NCBI RefSeq assembly: GCF_018831695.1
Contig: NC_056707.1
Location: 24,845,089 to 24,909,088 of the forward strand
Length of the DNA stretch: 64,000 nt
Reading direction: 5' to 3'
DNA from: Puntigrus tetrazona
Lineage: Eukaryota; Chordata; Actinopteri; Cypriniformes; Cyprinidae
Shown: piece by piece, positions 13,148 to 25,685 of the stretch
How positions within the stretch are numbered: position 1 is the stretch's first letter
Layout: every line of letters starts with the position of its first letter
The notes under the pieces: generated by a model
Databases searched by the model: none
Seen by the model: only the letters and a program-made list of their open reading frames with translations
What the model was told of the DNA's origin: nothing
Made by a program: the position numbers and the translations under genes

Positions 13148-13954
13148 GTAAGCCCACATCCTCCTCGAGCGGTGTTACATGGACCATTGCTTTTTAGATT
13201 TGTTGGTGCATTTCCATATTTCTTCTTGACTGGATGGCACGCCATAATCCACAATGTTAATCACTAAGAGGACGTGTCAGTTTTTACAGCAGCTACACTT
13301 TGCTTGAGTGGATGCCCTTTAATATCTAGAGGTTGTGGTACGTTTGAAATATTGCAGGTTGTAAAATTTCATCTTGAGCTGGCCGGGCGCTTTCACAGCC
13401 ACTCAATTGATTATCATAACAATGAGCTGCTAGTGTGCGTGACTGTATTTTTCGATTTGGACATTTAACTTGCAAAGCTCTGTAAAAGTAGAAAGTCCTG
13501 CCACAAAACACCTAACGGCGTCTGTTTGCATACACTTTAGACATAAATTAATGTGTTTCAATAAATATTTTATAGGATGGTGCAGCGATGCTCTGTCCAA
13601 ATTGTAATATAAGTTGATTTTGGTGGTAAATGGATTGATTTAACTGGAAATTTGTGTGCGGTTCAGATGAGGAGCACTTTTGGAGCGTTTGACATCTCAC
13701 ATCTTATTACAGACTGTGTTACCAGAACAAGAAGGGTTGCTGTAATGGGTAATAATATTTCTAAAACAATTAAATTAATACGTATGAATACACTGAATAC
13801 TACTCACTCTTATTACTTCAGTATAAATGGTTTAAAAAATGCAAACTTTATCAGCTATCTTTATCTTTTCATTCTTCTGTCTCTCTTGCCCTTTCAATTT
13901 ATCGTTTCAGATTAACCTTTCACTTTTCTCCTGTTAATATTGTTAATAAAACCA

Positions 13955-14440
13955 ACAAAGGTGTTGGAAGGTACACAAGTCTGTTTCTGTTTGGGGTCAG
14001 TAAGGTTATTTGTTTTAAATGATATAATAATGAATGCTTTTATTCAACAAGGATGTATTAAATTGATCCAAATATACATTAAGACATGTTATAAAAGATT
14101 TCAAATAAATCCTGTTCTATTGATCTTTGATTATTGAAATATTTCTCAGTGTTCACAGAAATACTATGCAGCACAACTGTTTTCGACACTTGTAATAATG
14201 AGAAATATTTCTTGAGCAATAAATTAGCATATTAGAATTATTTCTGAAGGACCATGTGACACTTAATTACTGAAATAATGATTCTGAATATTCGGTTTAG
14301 CATCGCAGGAATAAAGTAAGTTTTTAAAAGTATATTTAAAAAGAAAACAGTTATTTTAATATTACTGTTTTAATGAATTCGCATAATGAGCATAAGAGTT
14401 CTTTCAAAAACATTAAAAATGTTATATTTGCATTTAAAGT
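13955..14440 (-). repeat. Copy of the AT-rich dispersed repeat (reverse orientation)
   Basis: Recognisable landmarks in reverse order are GGGGTCAGTAAGG (13994-14006), CAACAAGGATGTATTAAATTG, GAAGGACCATGTGACAC and CATCGCAGGAATAAA. The same blocks recur at 21385-21650, 44870-45140 and 53440-53620. Confidence 0.7.
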
Positions 14441-16300
14441 GAAGCATCTAAAGAAACACTAGATTATGTTACCTTAGTGCGTAAGATGCAAACAATTCAT
14501 GAACTGATAAAATTTGTATCTTGAATGCAATAATAAAGATTTGGTCTAAGTAGACAATGAATATTCCGTCACTCCATGCAAGTTGACTTTGCATAAATAT
14601 AAAATATCAATGACTAATTGCATTGTGTTGTGAAAGCCATATGAGACAATTTGAAACACAAAGTGTACGTTTCAGGCTGTATTCATCTTCTTTTTCAATC
14701 GTATCGTCTTCAGCCGTTGGCGCAAAGTGTCCCGACTCTGGCAGGAATGACGTTTGCTGGATGACAATCAATGCATATCAAACGATCACTCAGCATGTAT
14801 AAAGAGCACTCGATATCTGCGGCGTACAGACCATTGTACCATTTCCACATTGGCTCGAGGCCACCATACAACCAAACGCTTATCGTGGCTCCCTGCAGAA
14901 CCTCTCACAATGATGGGTTTTGGTACAATGCTGAATTTGGTGATCGCTCCTCACGGTCTGGACTCCGCTTTGATATTATGAGACCAGGCTGCTTGGAGGA
15001 AGGCCAGAAACGTCTTTGTGCTTCTATCTGCAAGTCTGGCCACAAATCAAGCGTCTACAGAGGCAAAAGAGACACGGACAAAAGGGTCAGATGTATTTAC
15101 GAGTGTTCATACAAGAGTGGCGGATATTACCAGCCTTAGTGATAATGAGGCCGTGGCGAACAGTCTCATTAGATTTGTAGTGTATAATTTGGTCCGGTTT
15201 GCAGATTATTCTAGTTAGCATCACACATATCCAGCTTCATATCTCTAGGTTTCTATAGATGGATGTTTGTTCGGTAGATCATGGAGTACTTGAGAGACGA
15301 GGAGCTCCTGTTCAAATTCTAAAACTACGGTTCGGCAAAACAGTTCAGATCTGTGTAAAAGGAAGTTGAAACGGCACAATTGCATCAACAAATGCTTTTT
15401 TTTAAAATCGGTTTCAGGTTTAGGGTTGGATTTGGTGTAGGGCATGTTTTCCAACATGACATAGGAATAACTTTTAGCAGCAGTCCACAGATATTTCAAT
15501 TCCGAACCTCCGCAATATGTACCTATAATAACATAATGAAAATGCACCAGGGTTCACATAATGAACCTTTTTTTTTTTTTTTTTTTTTTTTTTAGCTCCA
15601 CTCAGTGGACATTTCTCTTTGGAACTGCTGCGAAATGTGCATTGAGGCACGTAAAATTGGTGTTGCGCAAAAAATACAGAGGTAAATATTTTTATGAGAC
15701 CAGGTTGCTATATACACACTAATGCATGTTTTGAATGAAAAAGTACCGTTTGTCAATTAAAAATCAAAGTCAGTATGTCCTGCCCGGCTGTCAGTACATA
15801 AAGAGAGATGGTGGACATAATGTGATCTTAGCAGGCATTTCTCTCTCACCCTGAAATCAATAATAGGATATTGGCATAGCAGTCCTTGCTGTTTTTCCTC
15901 TGGCATTTATCATTGAGCAAGATGAAGCACTTTTGCTCTCATTTACGTAATGTCCTTACTGCTCGTAAATTAAACGCCACTCACACACTTGGCAGAGGGA
16001 GACGAGGTCATCTGAGATGGACGTTACGTCCTTAACACCACCTCTGATTGCATCCTTTATGTTATGTGCTCACTGGCAATAAACACAAAGTAGAGTTTTG
16101 AGAGTGAAAACTGTGTATCATTTTAATTATACCATGGTCGGTTTAAATACTGTATTCTGATTGGCTGGCAGGTATGTTTTAAAACGGTTTAATGCACAGG
16201 TAGGTTTAATCATTGTTTAATCACTGTTCTATATTAAAACACTGCTTTCGTCAACAAACATCTATTATAATATATGTGAGCATATATGTGTATGAATATA
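14441..16300. other. Intronic stretch, no gene recognised
   Basis: An open frame of 122 codons at 14771-15139 (+) has mixed composition and no family I know. A (T)n run lies at about 15568-15593. A motif CTGATTGGCTGG near 16158 resembles repeat termini seen at 44785, 57700 and 60760. Confidence 0.4.
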
Positions 16301-16304
16301 CACC

Positions 16305-16351
16305 ACCGTTCAAAAGTTTGAGAATGTATATAATGAAATATTATTAAGATG

Positions 16352-16416
<65 letters not shown>

Positions 16417-16970
16417 TGTAATTTATTCCTTTGATACAAATATGAATTTTCAGCATGATCACTCTGAATCTCTTTTGTGTCACATGATCTTTCAGAAATC
16501 ATTATAATATGCTTAATATTTATTATCAGTGCTGGAAGCTGCTGTGCTGCTTAATATTTTTTGTAGACTGTGATACTTTTTTTAGGATTCTTTGAGGAAT
16601 AAAAAGTTAAATAGTATGTAGTATTTAAATAAATACTTAAATATTAAGTATTTATTTGAAGTAGAAATCTTTTCCAACAATATAAACTACTGTTCAAAAG
16701 TTTGTGGTCAGTAAAATTGTAATCTTTCTTTTATTTTTTTAAAAGAAATTGCAACTTTTCAGCAAGGATGTGTTGAATTGATAATCATTAAAAATTATTT
16801 TATTTTTTTATTTTTACATTTATTTCATCAAAGATTCCTAAAAAAAATCAGCTTTTGCATCACAGAAGTAAATAATATTTTTAAGTATTTTAATATAGAA
16901 ACCATTATTTTATATTTGTCTGAATTTTTGATCAAATAAACTTCCAAGATTTTGAATGGTAGTGTATAAT
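16305..16970. mobile_element. Two head-to-head copies of the AT-rich repeat with inverted ends
   Basis: The left end reads TACACCACCGTTCAAAAG (16299-16316). The right end (about 16952-16972) is TTTTGAATGGTAGTGTATAA, whose reverse complement begins TTATACACTACCATTCAAAA, so the block has inverted termini. An internal end (ACTACTGTTCAAAAGTTTG at about 16687-16705) marks a second copy. A (TA)n tract fills 16354-16411. No coding capacity is seen, so it is non-autonomous. Confidence 0.6.
16354..16411. repeat. (AT)n microsatellite
   Basis: Uninterrupted 58-bp AT run. Confidence 0.97.
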
Positions 16971-17827
16971 TTATCCATTATTTTTTGTCAAACATAACTT
17001 TTAATAAGTATTACTATTTCAAGCATTTTGTAATGTTTAAAACCCTTTTTATATTTTTAATACACTTTAAATACACACACAGGCACAAAATAAAATGTTG
17101 TATAAAATATTTATATAACCTTTATATATAAGTCATTATGATTATGACCATTGTTTATATATATTTGATCTGCATTTTTAAAAAATATATTTTTGATATA
17201 ATACTAACAATGCATTTTTCACATACATTTTATGACATGCGTACGTACATTTATTATTGTTAGTCCATAGGCATCTCACAGATATTACAGCTTAATCTGA
17301 ACATGTTTGGTCTTGTTTTCTCATTCTTTGAATCATTGTCCTGAGCATATTACGTTACAGATTTACTTACAATGTCAAAGGAAAGAGCTCATCAGGGTGG
17401 TGTGAGTAATGTTATTAAGTCATGGAGCACATTTCATTAGCAATGGCAGTCTGTTATGTATTGGATATCATGTAATTATGTGAGTATGGAGTTCCCACAG
17501 TTACTGTGGATGAAATAACATAACATAGCCATGAGCCTGTGACGAGAAGCGGCCGAGGCTCCGCTTCCTTTGAAACAGTGTAAACAAACACGTTACGTAA
17601 AAGTTTGACAAGAAGGAGAGAAGCACACAGATCCGACGCCCGCGAAAAAGCACCGATTACAGAACTGTCTGGATGTCCTGCGTTTCCAAGAAAGATAAGC
17701 GCAGGGTTTGCTGGTTTGCTTTGGCTCTCGCGGCGGCGCTGTGTAATAGGTCAGAATGACATCAAACCACAGGAGGATCCAGAACCGCGTGTTTTTACTG
17801 ATAGTCATTGTGTTCTGCTAGGCGCGC
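16971..17827. other. Intronic stretch with a small CpG-rich patch
   Basis: The sequence at about 17560-17760 is GC/CpG-richer (CGCGGCGGCGCTG near 17730) than its flanks, but I find no recognisable coding sequence. It could be a remnant repeat or an unrecognised regulatory segment. Confidence 0.3.
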
Positions 17828-17852
17828 GTGTGTGTGTGTGTGTGTGTGTGTG
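17828..17852. repeat. (GT)n microsatellite
   Basis: Short uninterrupted GT run. A second, longer run follows about 110 bp downstream. Confidence 0.95.
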
Positions 17853-17957
17853 CGCTACCCCTTTCAGAAAGACCACTCAGGAAAACGTGCTGTTACACGT
17901 GAAGTCAGAGTGGGTGTGTCTTCATTGTTTTCCATGGATAGAAGAGAGGAGCAGATG

Positions 17958-17959
<2 letters not shown>

Positions 17960-17998
<39 letters not shown>
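17960..17998. repeat. (TG)n microsatellite
   Basis: Uninterrupted GT/TG run of about 38 bp. Confidence 0.95.
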
Positions 17999-18002
<4 letters not shown>

Positions 18003-18204
18003 GGGGTTATAAAGTAATACTGAGCCAGAGTCGTAAGAGAACGTTCAACAAGTGATGCCACTTCATTTCAAAACACAGCAATTGAAAACAAGTCATCTTT
18101 TTTTTTTTTCATTTACTCTGACCCACCTGTTAGTCGAGGTTGAATAAAAAGCCGACTGCGTAAAATAACCGTTCAGTTTTACAGCTCTTACTTGTGTTTT
18201 TTGT

Positions 18205-18680
18205 GTTTTTACCAGGGTTATTGTTGTCGTTAAATACAATAAAATTTCAATTTTCCGTAACTTGCTTAACGTTAACTTAAAAAAAAACAAAAACATATAT
18301 AACTATAATAAAATATAACTTCAAATTCAGAATTATTTTATTTTAGCTATTTGCCAAGACAACATTTCTCATTTACGTTTAAAGTTTAAATACAATAATT
18401 AGAAGTAAAAAAAAAAAAAAAAAAAAAAGTAGGCAAAACAATAATAAGCGTGACAAAACACAAGTAACTACAATTTCAATTAAAACTAAATATAAAAATA
18501 GTCTAATCCCGAATATTAAATAGTGTAAGTTAAAAAATAAGATTTAAGGGCAGAAAAAATATTATAAGATTTAATAGTTGTGTAATTAATAACAAAATAT
18601 CTAGAAATTTATAATCTTTGATTTTTATCTAATTTTAATTTCAGTGCATAACTAACTAGTATTATTAGGCAAAATAATCA
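18205..18680. repeat. Dispersed AT-rich repeat ('CAGGGTTATTGTTG ... TTGCCAAGACAACATTTC')
   Basis: It begins near CCAGGGTTATTG and contains TTTGCCAAGACAACATTTCTC. I recognise this as a common fish interspersed repeat. A reverse-orientation fragment (GCTTTGGCAACTGGCTGAAAT) lies near 52290-52312. A poly-A run sits at about 18409-18428. Confidence 0.5.
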
Positions 18681-20985
18681 TTTGTTAAACTAAGTGGTTT
18701 AGTTTGTTAGTGGTTAGTAATGCATCAACTGGTTTCTACACTGAATAGAAAAATGGTTTTAATTAGAAAAACAAATTTCAAATAATCTCACATTAAGTCA
18801 TGTTTCTTCATCGCTATCCCACGTGACTATATCTACCACAGCAGAAAAATCTCTACTGGACGTCGCATTTCTTCCACCCAGCCCTGCTCTCCTCCTTTCC
18901 TGCCCTCCCATACTTCCTTCCTCCGCTCTTTTCGTTCCGATCCCTGTCCTCTAGCTATAAAGCAATCGCTCCATCTCAGTCAGGACGGTCCCCAGCCTGT
19001 GCACGACCCCGCTTGCCCCAGACCGTCCTCTCACAGAGACCGAAAAAAGCTTTATTTCCATAATGGAGGCAATAAGAATAATGCCCGAGTTTTATCTGAA
19101 AGGAAGGACTGCGCTGAAGGTCAAAGCCGAGTTGATGTGGAGCCGAGATGGATTTGATTATGCCGTATATTTTTCAGACTCCTCCGGCTCCGCTGCTCAG
19201 ATCGCCTTCAGGCTCTGATACTTGTCTGTCAGCAACGATTCAGTCTTTTGCCAGTTTAAGAGCATTTTCACTGTAGAGCTCCTAGAACCTCAGAGTTGGT
19301 CCGCGCTGGTTTTGAACTCACGAAGTGGTACAAATTGATTGGATATTATTCTCGCATGGGCTGGAATGAAGGGTGACATTGCTGGCGATTTTTATCTGCC
19401 GTTTCTCTTTAAAGAAATTAATTCAATGCGATTAAAAACAGCAAAGACTTAAAATAAGATTGCAATCTGTAGGAGGAAAAAATATTCATTTTGACCTGAC
19501 TCGATACAGAGATTATCATTCTGAAATGTTTTTCTGATTATGTTCACCAAGGCGGCGTTTGATTTTAAAAAAGAAAAATAAGGAAACTTTATAATATTAT
19601 TGCAATTTCAAGAATTTTCGGTCTTCAGTGTGACGTGGTCCTTCAGAAATGCTAATTTGATGCATTATTTTAATTTTATTATTATTGTTATCAATGCTAA
19701 AACGATTGTGCTCCATAATTTTTGGTTTTCTGGACATTTTTGGTGATAGAAAGCTCAAAAAGAGCGACATTTATTTGAAATGTAAAACTTTTGTGACATT
19801 ATAAATGTCTTTACTGTCCCTTTTGATCAATTTAAATCACCCGTGCCGAATAAAAGTGTACTTTTTTTTTTACATTTTATACGTTAGCTATAAAAAAGTG
19901 CTTAATTTTTCCATGTTTTATACAATTTTCTCTTACGATTTTAGCGTAAAATTCCCTTTAAATTGCATCAAAAAAGGGCAAAGGCTCGTTTCATAATACA
20001 GTATTTTGGACCTTAAATAGTTCTGAAAAGATCAATCTCAACTCTATTCAGTCTAATACAGCTTTTTCTTTCTCACTTCTCATCAAGACCACTAGGAGTC
20101 ACTCTGCTGCTCTTGTTCTCTCAAGATATCGGTCTGTGCCCGACACAGAAATGTAGAGGAGCTGTTCTTCTGCACTCAAAGCATAGGTCGCTGTAAACAC
20201 ATCTGCGTTCTCATATATTGTGACAGAGCGTTTCCTTCCGAGCGTGTGAAGCTGTGAAACATCCTGCGTTTTAAAGTTTTAAATCTGAAAGTGCACCCTG
20301 TGTAAAGTTATTGTCTCTTAAAAGAAAGAGTCGACTCTGAATCATTGAAACGAGTCGTTTTTTTAAAAACATGTCTCAAGCTGTTTCGTGTTGACGTGAA
20401 CATGAAACAGTGGCATATTTCCCGCCCTCTTGTTGGTCGCCAGTCTGATTGAAAATGCTAATTCATTCGTTGGTGCCGCTTTTGGAGTGTTAAAAGCTCA
20501 TAAAACAACAATCGAACCAATCACTGGAGTTTTTGAGCAAACGAATCATTGAATGAATCGTTTCGGAGCCTGTTATTGTCATTTATCGTTTGAGACCATG
20601 TCTGCTTGTTATTTGAGACTCCCAAAACCAAAATACGAACATTTCATAACCCAAGTGAGTAAACCGACTCCTCAATCCAGGTCTCGTTTACATTTTACCT
20701 TGTAAAACTGCAAATATACCTTGTAAACTAGGACCTTGTGTGGTCAAACAACCTTAAAGCTGTTCATCTGGAGATACTGTGTCTGCTCAGATACCTGTGG
20801 ACTGTTACGGGCAGCTCCAGTTACTCCATTGTGTTCTCACATTTCCATTGCAGTGTTTGCTATTACAGTAAAGACAGGTTGCCATTTTCATTGTTTTACT
20901 GGTCTCAGACAGAGAGGATGCTGTTTGCTTGAGCTGTAGTGAGGGTTTTGGGGTCTTGGGGGGCTGTGGTTTCATACTGTATGCT
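18681..20985. other. Intronic stretch; contains another copy of the AT-rich repeat
   Basis: Landmarks of the repeat in + orientation occur at about 19590-19860 (CTTCAGTGTGACGTGGTCCTTC, then CTTTTGATCAATTTAAATCAC). The rest, including the pyrimidine-rich patch at 18860-19040, shows no gene I recognise. Confidence 0.4.
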
Positions 20986-20989
20986 CTTT

Positions 20990-21240
20990 GAAAGACACAC
21001 ACATACAGTATATATATACCTTGAAAACATTTACATGAATATACATTTATATTCATATATTTCTTATTATATTTAATATATAAACATAGCACATTTCTCT
21101 TAAATGTACACATTTGTATTTATATATGCAAAATAAATATACACATTACACATGTATATATTATGAAAAGAAAAACTTGCAGTTTATCGATTGATAGCAC
21201 TGATATGATATATGTGTGTGTGTGTGTGTGTGCGCAGTAA
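20990..21240. repeat. Copy of the AT-rich repeat ending in a CGATTGATAGCAC motif
   Basis: AT-rich body with ACACATGTATATATTATG. It ends AAAAACTTGCAGTTTATCGATTGATAGCAC (about 21171-21201), matching in kind the start of the copy at 53915 (TGCTGTCAAACAATCACGATT), read in reverse. A (TG)n run follows. Confidence 0.55.
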
Positions 21241-21384
21241 GTGTTTTTTAATAAACATTAAAACTGCATGATTTCAGCAGTTTTCATGTGTATCGTTATA
21301 TCAGATTTTGTTAAAAATATTAATTGGTCATTCATCAAACTTACCTTTTGTAACTTTTAATATAATAACTTACTAACTAAATTA

Positions 21385-21458
21385 TAGTCAATATTGGAAT
21401 GATTTCTGAAGACTGGAATAATGAAGCTGAAAATGTAGCTTTGCATCACAGGAATAAA

Positions 21459-21542
<84 letters not shown>

Positions 21543-21660
21543 CATAGCAAAAAATTATTTTAAATAATAATACATCAATGCATTACTGTTTTTACTATAT
21601 TTTGTAATAAAAATGCAGCCTTGATGATCATGAGACTTCTTTTAGAAACATTTACAGTAA
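21385..21660 (-). repeat. Copy of the AT-rich dispersed repeat (reverse), with internal (AT)n
   Basis: Shared blocks are GGAATGATTTCTGAAGACTGG, TAGCTTTGCATCACAGGAATAAAT and GCAGCCTTGATGATCATGAGAC. A 77-bp (TA)n tract (21463-21539) has expanded within it. Confidence 0.7.
21463..21539. repeat. (TA)n microsatellite, 77 bp
   Basis: Uninterrupted TA run within a dispersed repeat copy. Confidence 0.97.
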
Positions 21661-22454
21661 TTATTTAAAACTTTTAACCGATCGTATATTGTTATAAAAT
21701 TATTGCAGATTGATTTGTGAATATTCATTATATCATCTATTACTACTGCAGCCTTAAATGACTGCCCTTCAATTACCTTCATCTGTGTTTTTAAAGTTCG
21801 TCCCATCTTTAAAGAAAAGCTGAGCTCTTTAAATCATCCCTTTTCTGCCCGTTTTGACCCCAATCTCCTCTAATGCGCTGCATCTGAGGCCGGATATTAT
21901 TCCCTATATTGTATTGCTTCTCATCTGATTCATGTTCTCGAAATAGAGCTGAGTGAAAGCGCATCGCGGCCCTTCTGCGCGTGTATATTTAGCCGGTCTA
22001 TTGACCAGAGCGGATCTCATAAAGGGATTGATCTGCTTGAAGAATAAAAATGGAGGCTTTTACAGCCTCAGGCTCTAAGGTGCTGTTGGGAACCGGATGG
22101 TTTTCATTGTGACAAAGTTAATCAAACTAATCCCACGCTTATTTCTGTTTTATTCTCCTTTTATTCTCTGTAAAGGTTTGTTTTATCAGCCTTTGCAAAC
22201 CTTTTTGACTGTCACCTATAGGGGAATGCCCCTAGAAATTAAGAGAAAAAATGTAAATAGACTGGTGTGGTTAATTGTTCCTGTGTGATCGGTCAATCAA
22301 TGGAACATATGTATATTATATGAGAATTTCTATGAATTTGATTTATTTGATTTCACAGACTCAATTTACTAGATATTAGTCAACCAGTGTTCAATCCAAC
22401 AACAAATGGTGTCCTATTGGTGTCCGTTAGTATCTTTTCTTTACTACTACTAGT
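21661..22454. other. Intronic stretch, nothing recognised
   Basis: No exon or repeat I can name. One 63-codon open frame at 22097-22288 has no recognisable family. Confidence 0.4.
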
Positions 22455-22879
22455 ACAACAAAACATTTATAGTAATTTATAATAATAATAATTATTATTA
22501 TTACAATGTTACTAATATAAATAACCACAATCACAACACAACAACAACAATAATATTACTATTATCACAACAACAACTAACTAATATTAAACTATTATTA
22601 ATAAGCTATTATTATTGCTATTATTATTATTATTATTAGTACTATTTACAGCAACCAGAGCTGTTATTATTATTATTAATAATAATAATAATAATAATAA
22701 AACCATCATCATTACTATTAGAATATTATTAATAATTATTAGTAATATTATTAACAGGATTAATAATGATTATAGTAATAGTGATTGAGATTTTTCCTAT
22801 TATAATAATTATATTATATTATATTCTTATTAAACTAATATTAATACTACTAAAAATGATCACTATTACAAAAACAAGC

Positions 22880-22910
<31 letters not shown>

Positions 22911-22920
22911 TATTATTATT
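22455..22920. repeat. Degenerate (AAT)/(ATT) trinucleotide-rich domain
   Basis: Blocks of AAT, ATT, ACA and CAA triplets with point interruptions, including a clean (AAT) run at about 22880-22912. Best read as an old, decayed trinucleotide repeat. Confidence 0.85.
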
Positions 22921-23792
22921 ATTTTGCACCATATAACAATTATTTTATTGTTGTTTGTTTAACCTTCCATTTTTTACCTTTAAAAACAACAACAACAACA
23001 ACAACAAAATCATAGTTCTGTTAGAGGAGTGCCAAAACAAAGCTATTCGATTGTCCTTCAAATGTTTATTGGACATTTTGGCAAATCCAGTTATTTTGAT
23101 CTCTCATCACTCTGTAAATATGACATTGTTAAAGTTGCTTGGAGATGATAGGGATTGTAGAGAGTCAACTCTACCTTTGGTTGCTTCCTCATGAGAGTTT
23201 CCGCAGCTGAGATTTACCGCCCTAGACATTTACCTTGTTTACAGGCATTTTCGTTCAGCCCGACTGCCTGAATTAGCTCGTCTGCGGCTAATGCATCCCC
23301 TCAATTACAAATGTGTCCGCCGCGCGCCCTGATAGACAGGGTGAATGTCTGTGAAAGCAAACAGGACTGACCCCAGGAGAGGTTTCATCTCATCAGTGTG
23401 ATGAAGAGGAAATGCCAAGGGATTACAGACCTCATCCAGAGACGGAGAGACACCCACAGTGAGACCACCTTCCCCTCCGGCAGGCCGGTGAAGGTTTGAT
23501 GTGCCTCTGTAATGAAGCTCTCAGCTCTGCTCTGTTTGCTGTTTGTCTTTGATGGCTGCGTCACAGCCCCAGAAAAGCAGTAGCTCGCAGCCTCGCTGAT
23601 ATCTGGGGCAGAGACATGTAGCCGTGGCATTAAAGGAGATTTGCAGACCCAGAGGAAAATTTCATTGCTCTGAGGTTGCTCTCTTTCCAGGCTTGTGGAG
23701 TTCTTAATCATTTGTCACTTAAAAAACTATTCTGTTTCTTTTAAAATTTGCAGGGCACCTAAACCCCCCCCTGTAGTTGACATGCAGTATAA

Positions 23793-23794
<2 letters not shown>
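22921..23794. other. Intronic stretch, nothing recognised
   Basis: An (AAC) run lies at about 22985-23007. The 108-codon open frame at 23385-23711 on the - strand has no family I recognise and no clear splice sites. Confidence 0.4.

Positions 23795-23853
<59 letters not shown>
23795..23853. repeat. (AT)n microsatellite
   Basis: Uninterrupted 59-bp AT run. Confidence 0.97.
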
Positions 23854-23854
<1 letters not shown>

Positions 23855-24269
23855 CTCAGATCATAACTTGAAGAATTCGATAAGGAATTATTGAGTTTAT
23901 ATTGAAATACTGATTGTAGACTGTCTGTCTGGTCTAATCTGAGCATGCTTTTAAATAAAAGCTAGTCTTTTCTAGCCTTTTTCCAGCCAAACTATCTAGA
24001 AATTCTTAAATCTTGCTTATAAAAGAAACTAAATATCTGCAAATGGAATAAACAAAATAATCTCATTTTTGAGTCATTACTGAAACTTTGAAATGACTGT
24101 AAATCTAAGAAGCTTTAATTTTAATTTGCTTTCCTTTTAATCTTTTTGCTCGTGAAAACCGACATTTCAAAGCAGTTTATTTTGAAGGTGTATTTAGAAC
24201 ATTGCAGTTGTTTAGAGATCGCTTTTCTAAACTAAAGAGATCGAGTTTTGTGTTATAATGTGGTTGGCC

Positions 24270-25080
24270 TGATGAAATGTTTGAGTTAAAGTGACACAGA
24301 TCTCAACATCTCGTCAATCCTCAGCACAGTTTGAGACAGGAAACATCTGCGAAACAAGAGTTAAATTCTACTTGCTTTGATTTTTATTACTATTAAGAAG
24401 GAAAGTGGCATTAAATAGATACTATTTGTTACGTTTATTTCTTAGATGACCCAAAAAAAAAAATACAAATTTTAGAACGTAGATCATAGTGTAGATTATT
24501 TGCCTTTGAAAGAATCCGAAAAATATTCAAGTTCAATCAATCAAATCTCAGACATTTGTATCTTTACAGAAGAATTTTGAGAGATTGTTGAGATCTCTGA
24601 CATTCTAGTCAAAAATGTGAATTTTTTTAATGCTCGTCTACAGCTCGTTTCGTTTGATTTCGGAAGAGTTGTTGAGAAAGATTCAAATTTAATTCATATT
24701 CGTATATCCAGTCTTTTGAATTCTTTGCATATCAGAGCACAGTTTGAGACGTTGTTGACATTGATTTCTTCTGGCATTTTAGAGGAGACGCATTGCAAAG
24801 AGCTGAAAGTCTGCAGAACAAAAGTTCAAATCCATTTATTTATTCAACATTTCATTTGTTCATCTCATTTTCGCGCTCAGAGATTGCTCACTTATAACTT
24901 GGTTTATCGGTTTATCTTCGTGTGAGTTGAGATAAAGTCCACACATATTCAGTTATGAGAAACCACTGAGACGTTAAAGAATCCTCACGTGTGATTTTTT
25001 TCATTCGTGGATGCACAAACGATTCACTTGCAGTCGAGTTCATATTTAACTCTCAGTCGCTTATCTGAAACTCTAGACAC
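24270..25080. repeat. Diverged repeated block (related to 26800-27240)
   Basis: The phrase CAGTTTGAGAC occurs at about 24327 and again at about 24740, in both cases after an AGCAC-like lead. It recurs at about 26961. GAGAAACCACTGAGACGT at 24957-24974 parallels GGAGAAACAACTGAGACGT at 26822-26840. These shared phrases in the same order suggest old duplicated copies of one repeat. Confidence 0.5.
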
Positions 25081-25329
25081 GTGTGACTTTACCCAGTCCT
25101 TTTCTCAGGAGACAAAATCTGAGACGCAGGTGACTTAATTAGAAGAAACAACTCCGATGTTTCCTTCCTGAGGCTGCAGGAGAGTTGGGGATGAGAACGA
25201 GCGAGCACGCTTTGAGAAAATCTGCTCGTGGGGGAGGTTAGAGAGGAAAGCAGGGGGTGGAAGATGTGAATGAAAGTAAGACTGAAGAGAGACATGGAGA
25301 GAGGAGGGGCTAAAGCCTACAAGGAGAGC

Positions 25330-25398
25330 AGAGGGGAGAAATAAAGAGGCTCTCAGTCACCTCCCCCTCTCTCCTGTGGAGCCGAGCTACATGACCCC

Positions 25399-25430
<32 letters not shown>

Positions 25431-25685
25431 CGGAGAGAGGGAGGGTGCCTGGAATAAGAGAGTGGCGAGGAGGACAGCAGCGGCAGTTGATGCAGCTCTC
25501 CTCAACGTGTCATGGATCTGTGGAGCGTCGTGGGACCAGCGTGTGGAATAGTTATGCGTCTCGTGCAGGATCCAGTGGAGAGGAAGCCGTCAGCCTGATC
25601 TCGTGATGCCCTCCGTGTCTCTCAGCTTGCCAGCCGCACTGGCGGCCGCGCACGCACCTGGGTCTGCCTGTCCTGCATGTTCTGG
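25330..25685 (+). promoter_or_regulatory. Candidate alternative first exon / promoter
   Basis: A GC-, purine- and CpG-richer patch in AT-rich intron, with an (AG)n run at 25404-25430, ending at a consensus donor CTGG|GTGAGC (GT at 25686). Possible starts are ATG at 25606 (which would leave phase 2 at the donor) and ATG at 25677 (a three-codon start in phase 0, compatible with the exon at 54178 but in weak Kozak context). It could equally be a non-coding leader exon. Nothing in the encoded peptides is recognisable. Support is the donor and composition only. Confidence 0.3.
25404..25430. repeat. (AG)n microsatellite
   Basis: Short uninterrupted AG run in the candidate alternative exon. Confidence 0.95.

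Noticed and set aside
14771..15139. 122-codon open frame in intron 1
   Set aside because: Mixed composition but no recognisable domain and no convincing acceptor or donor pair at its ends.
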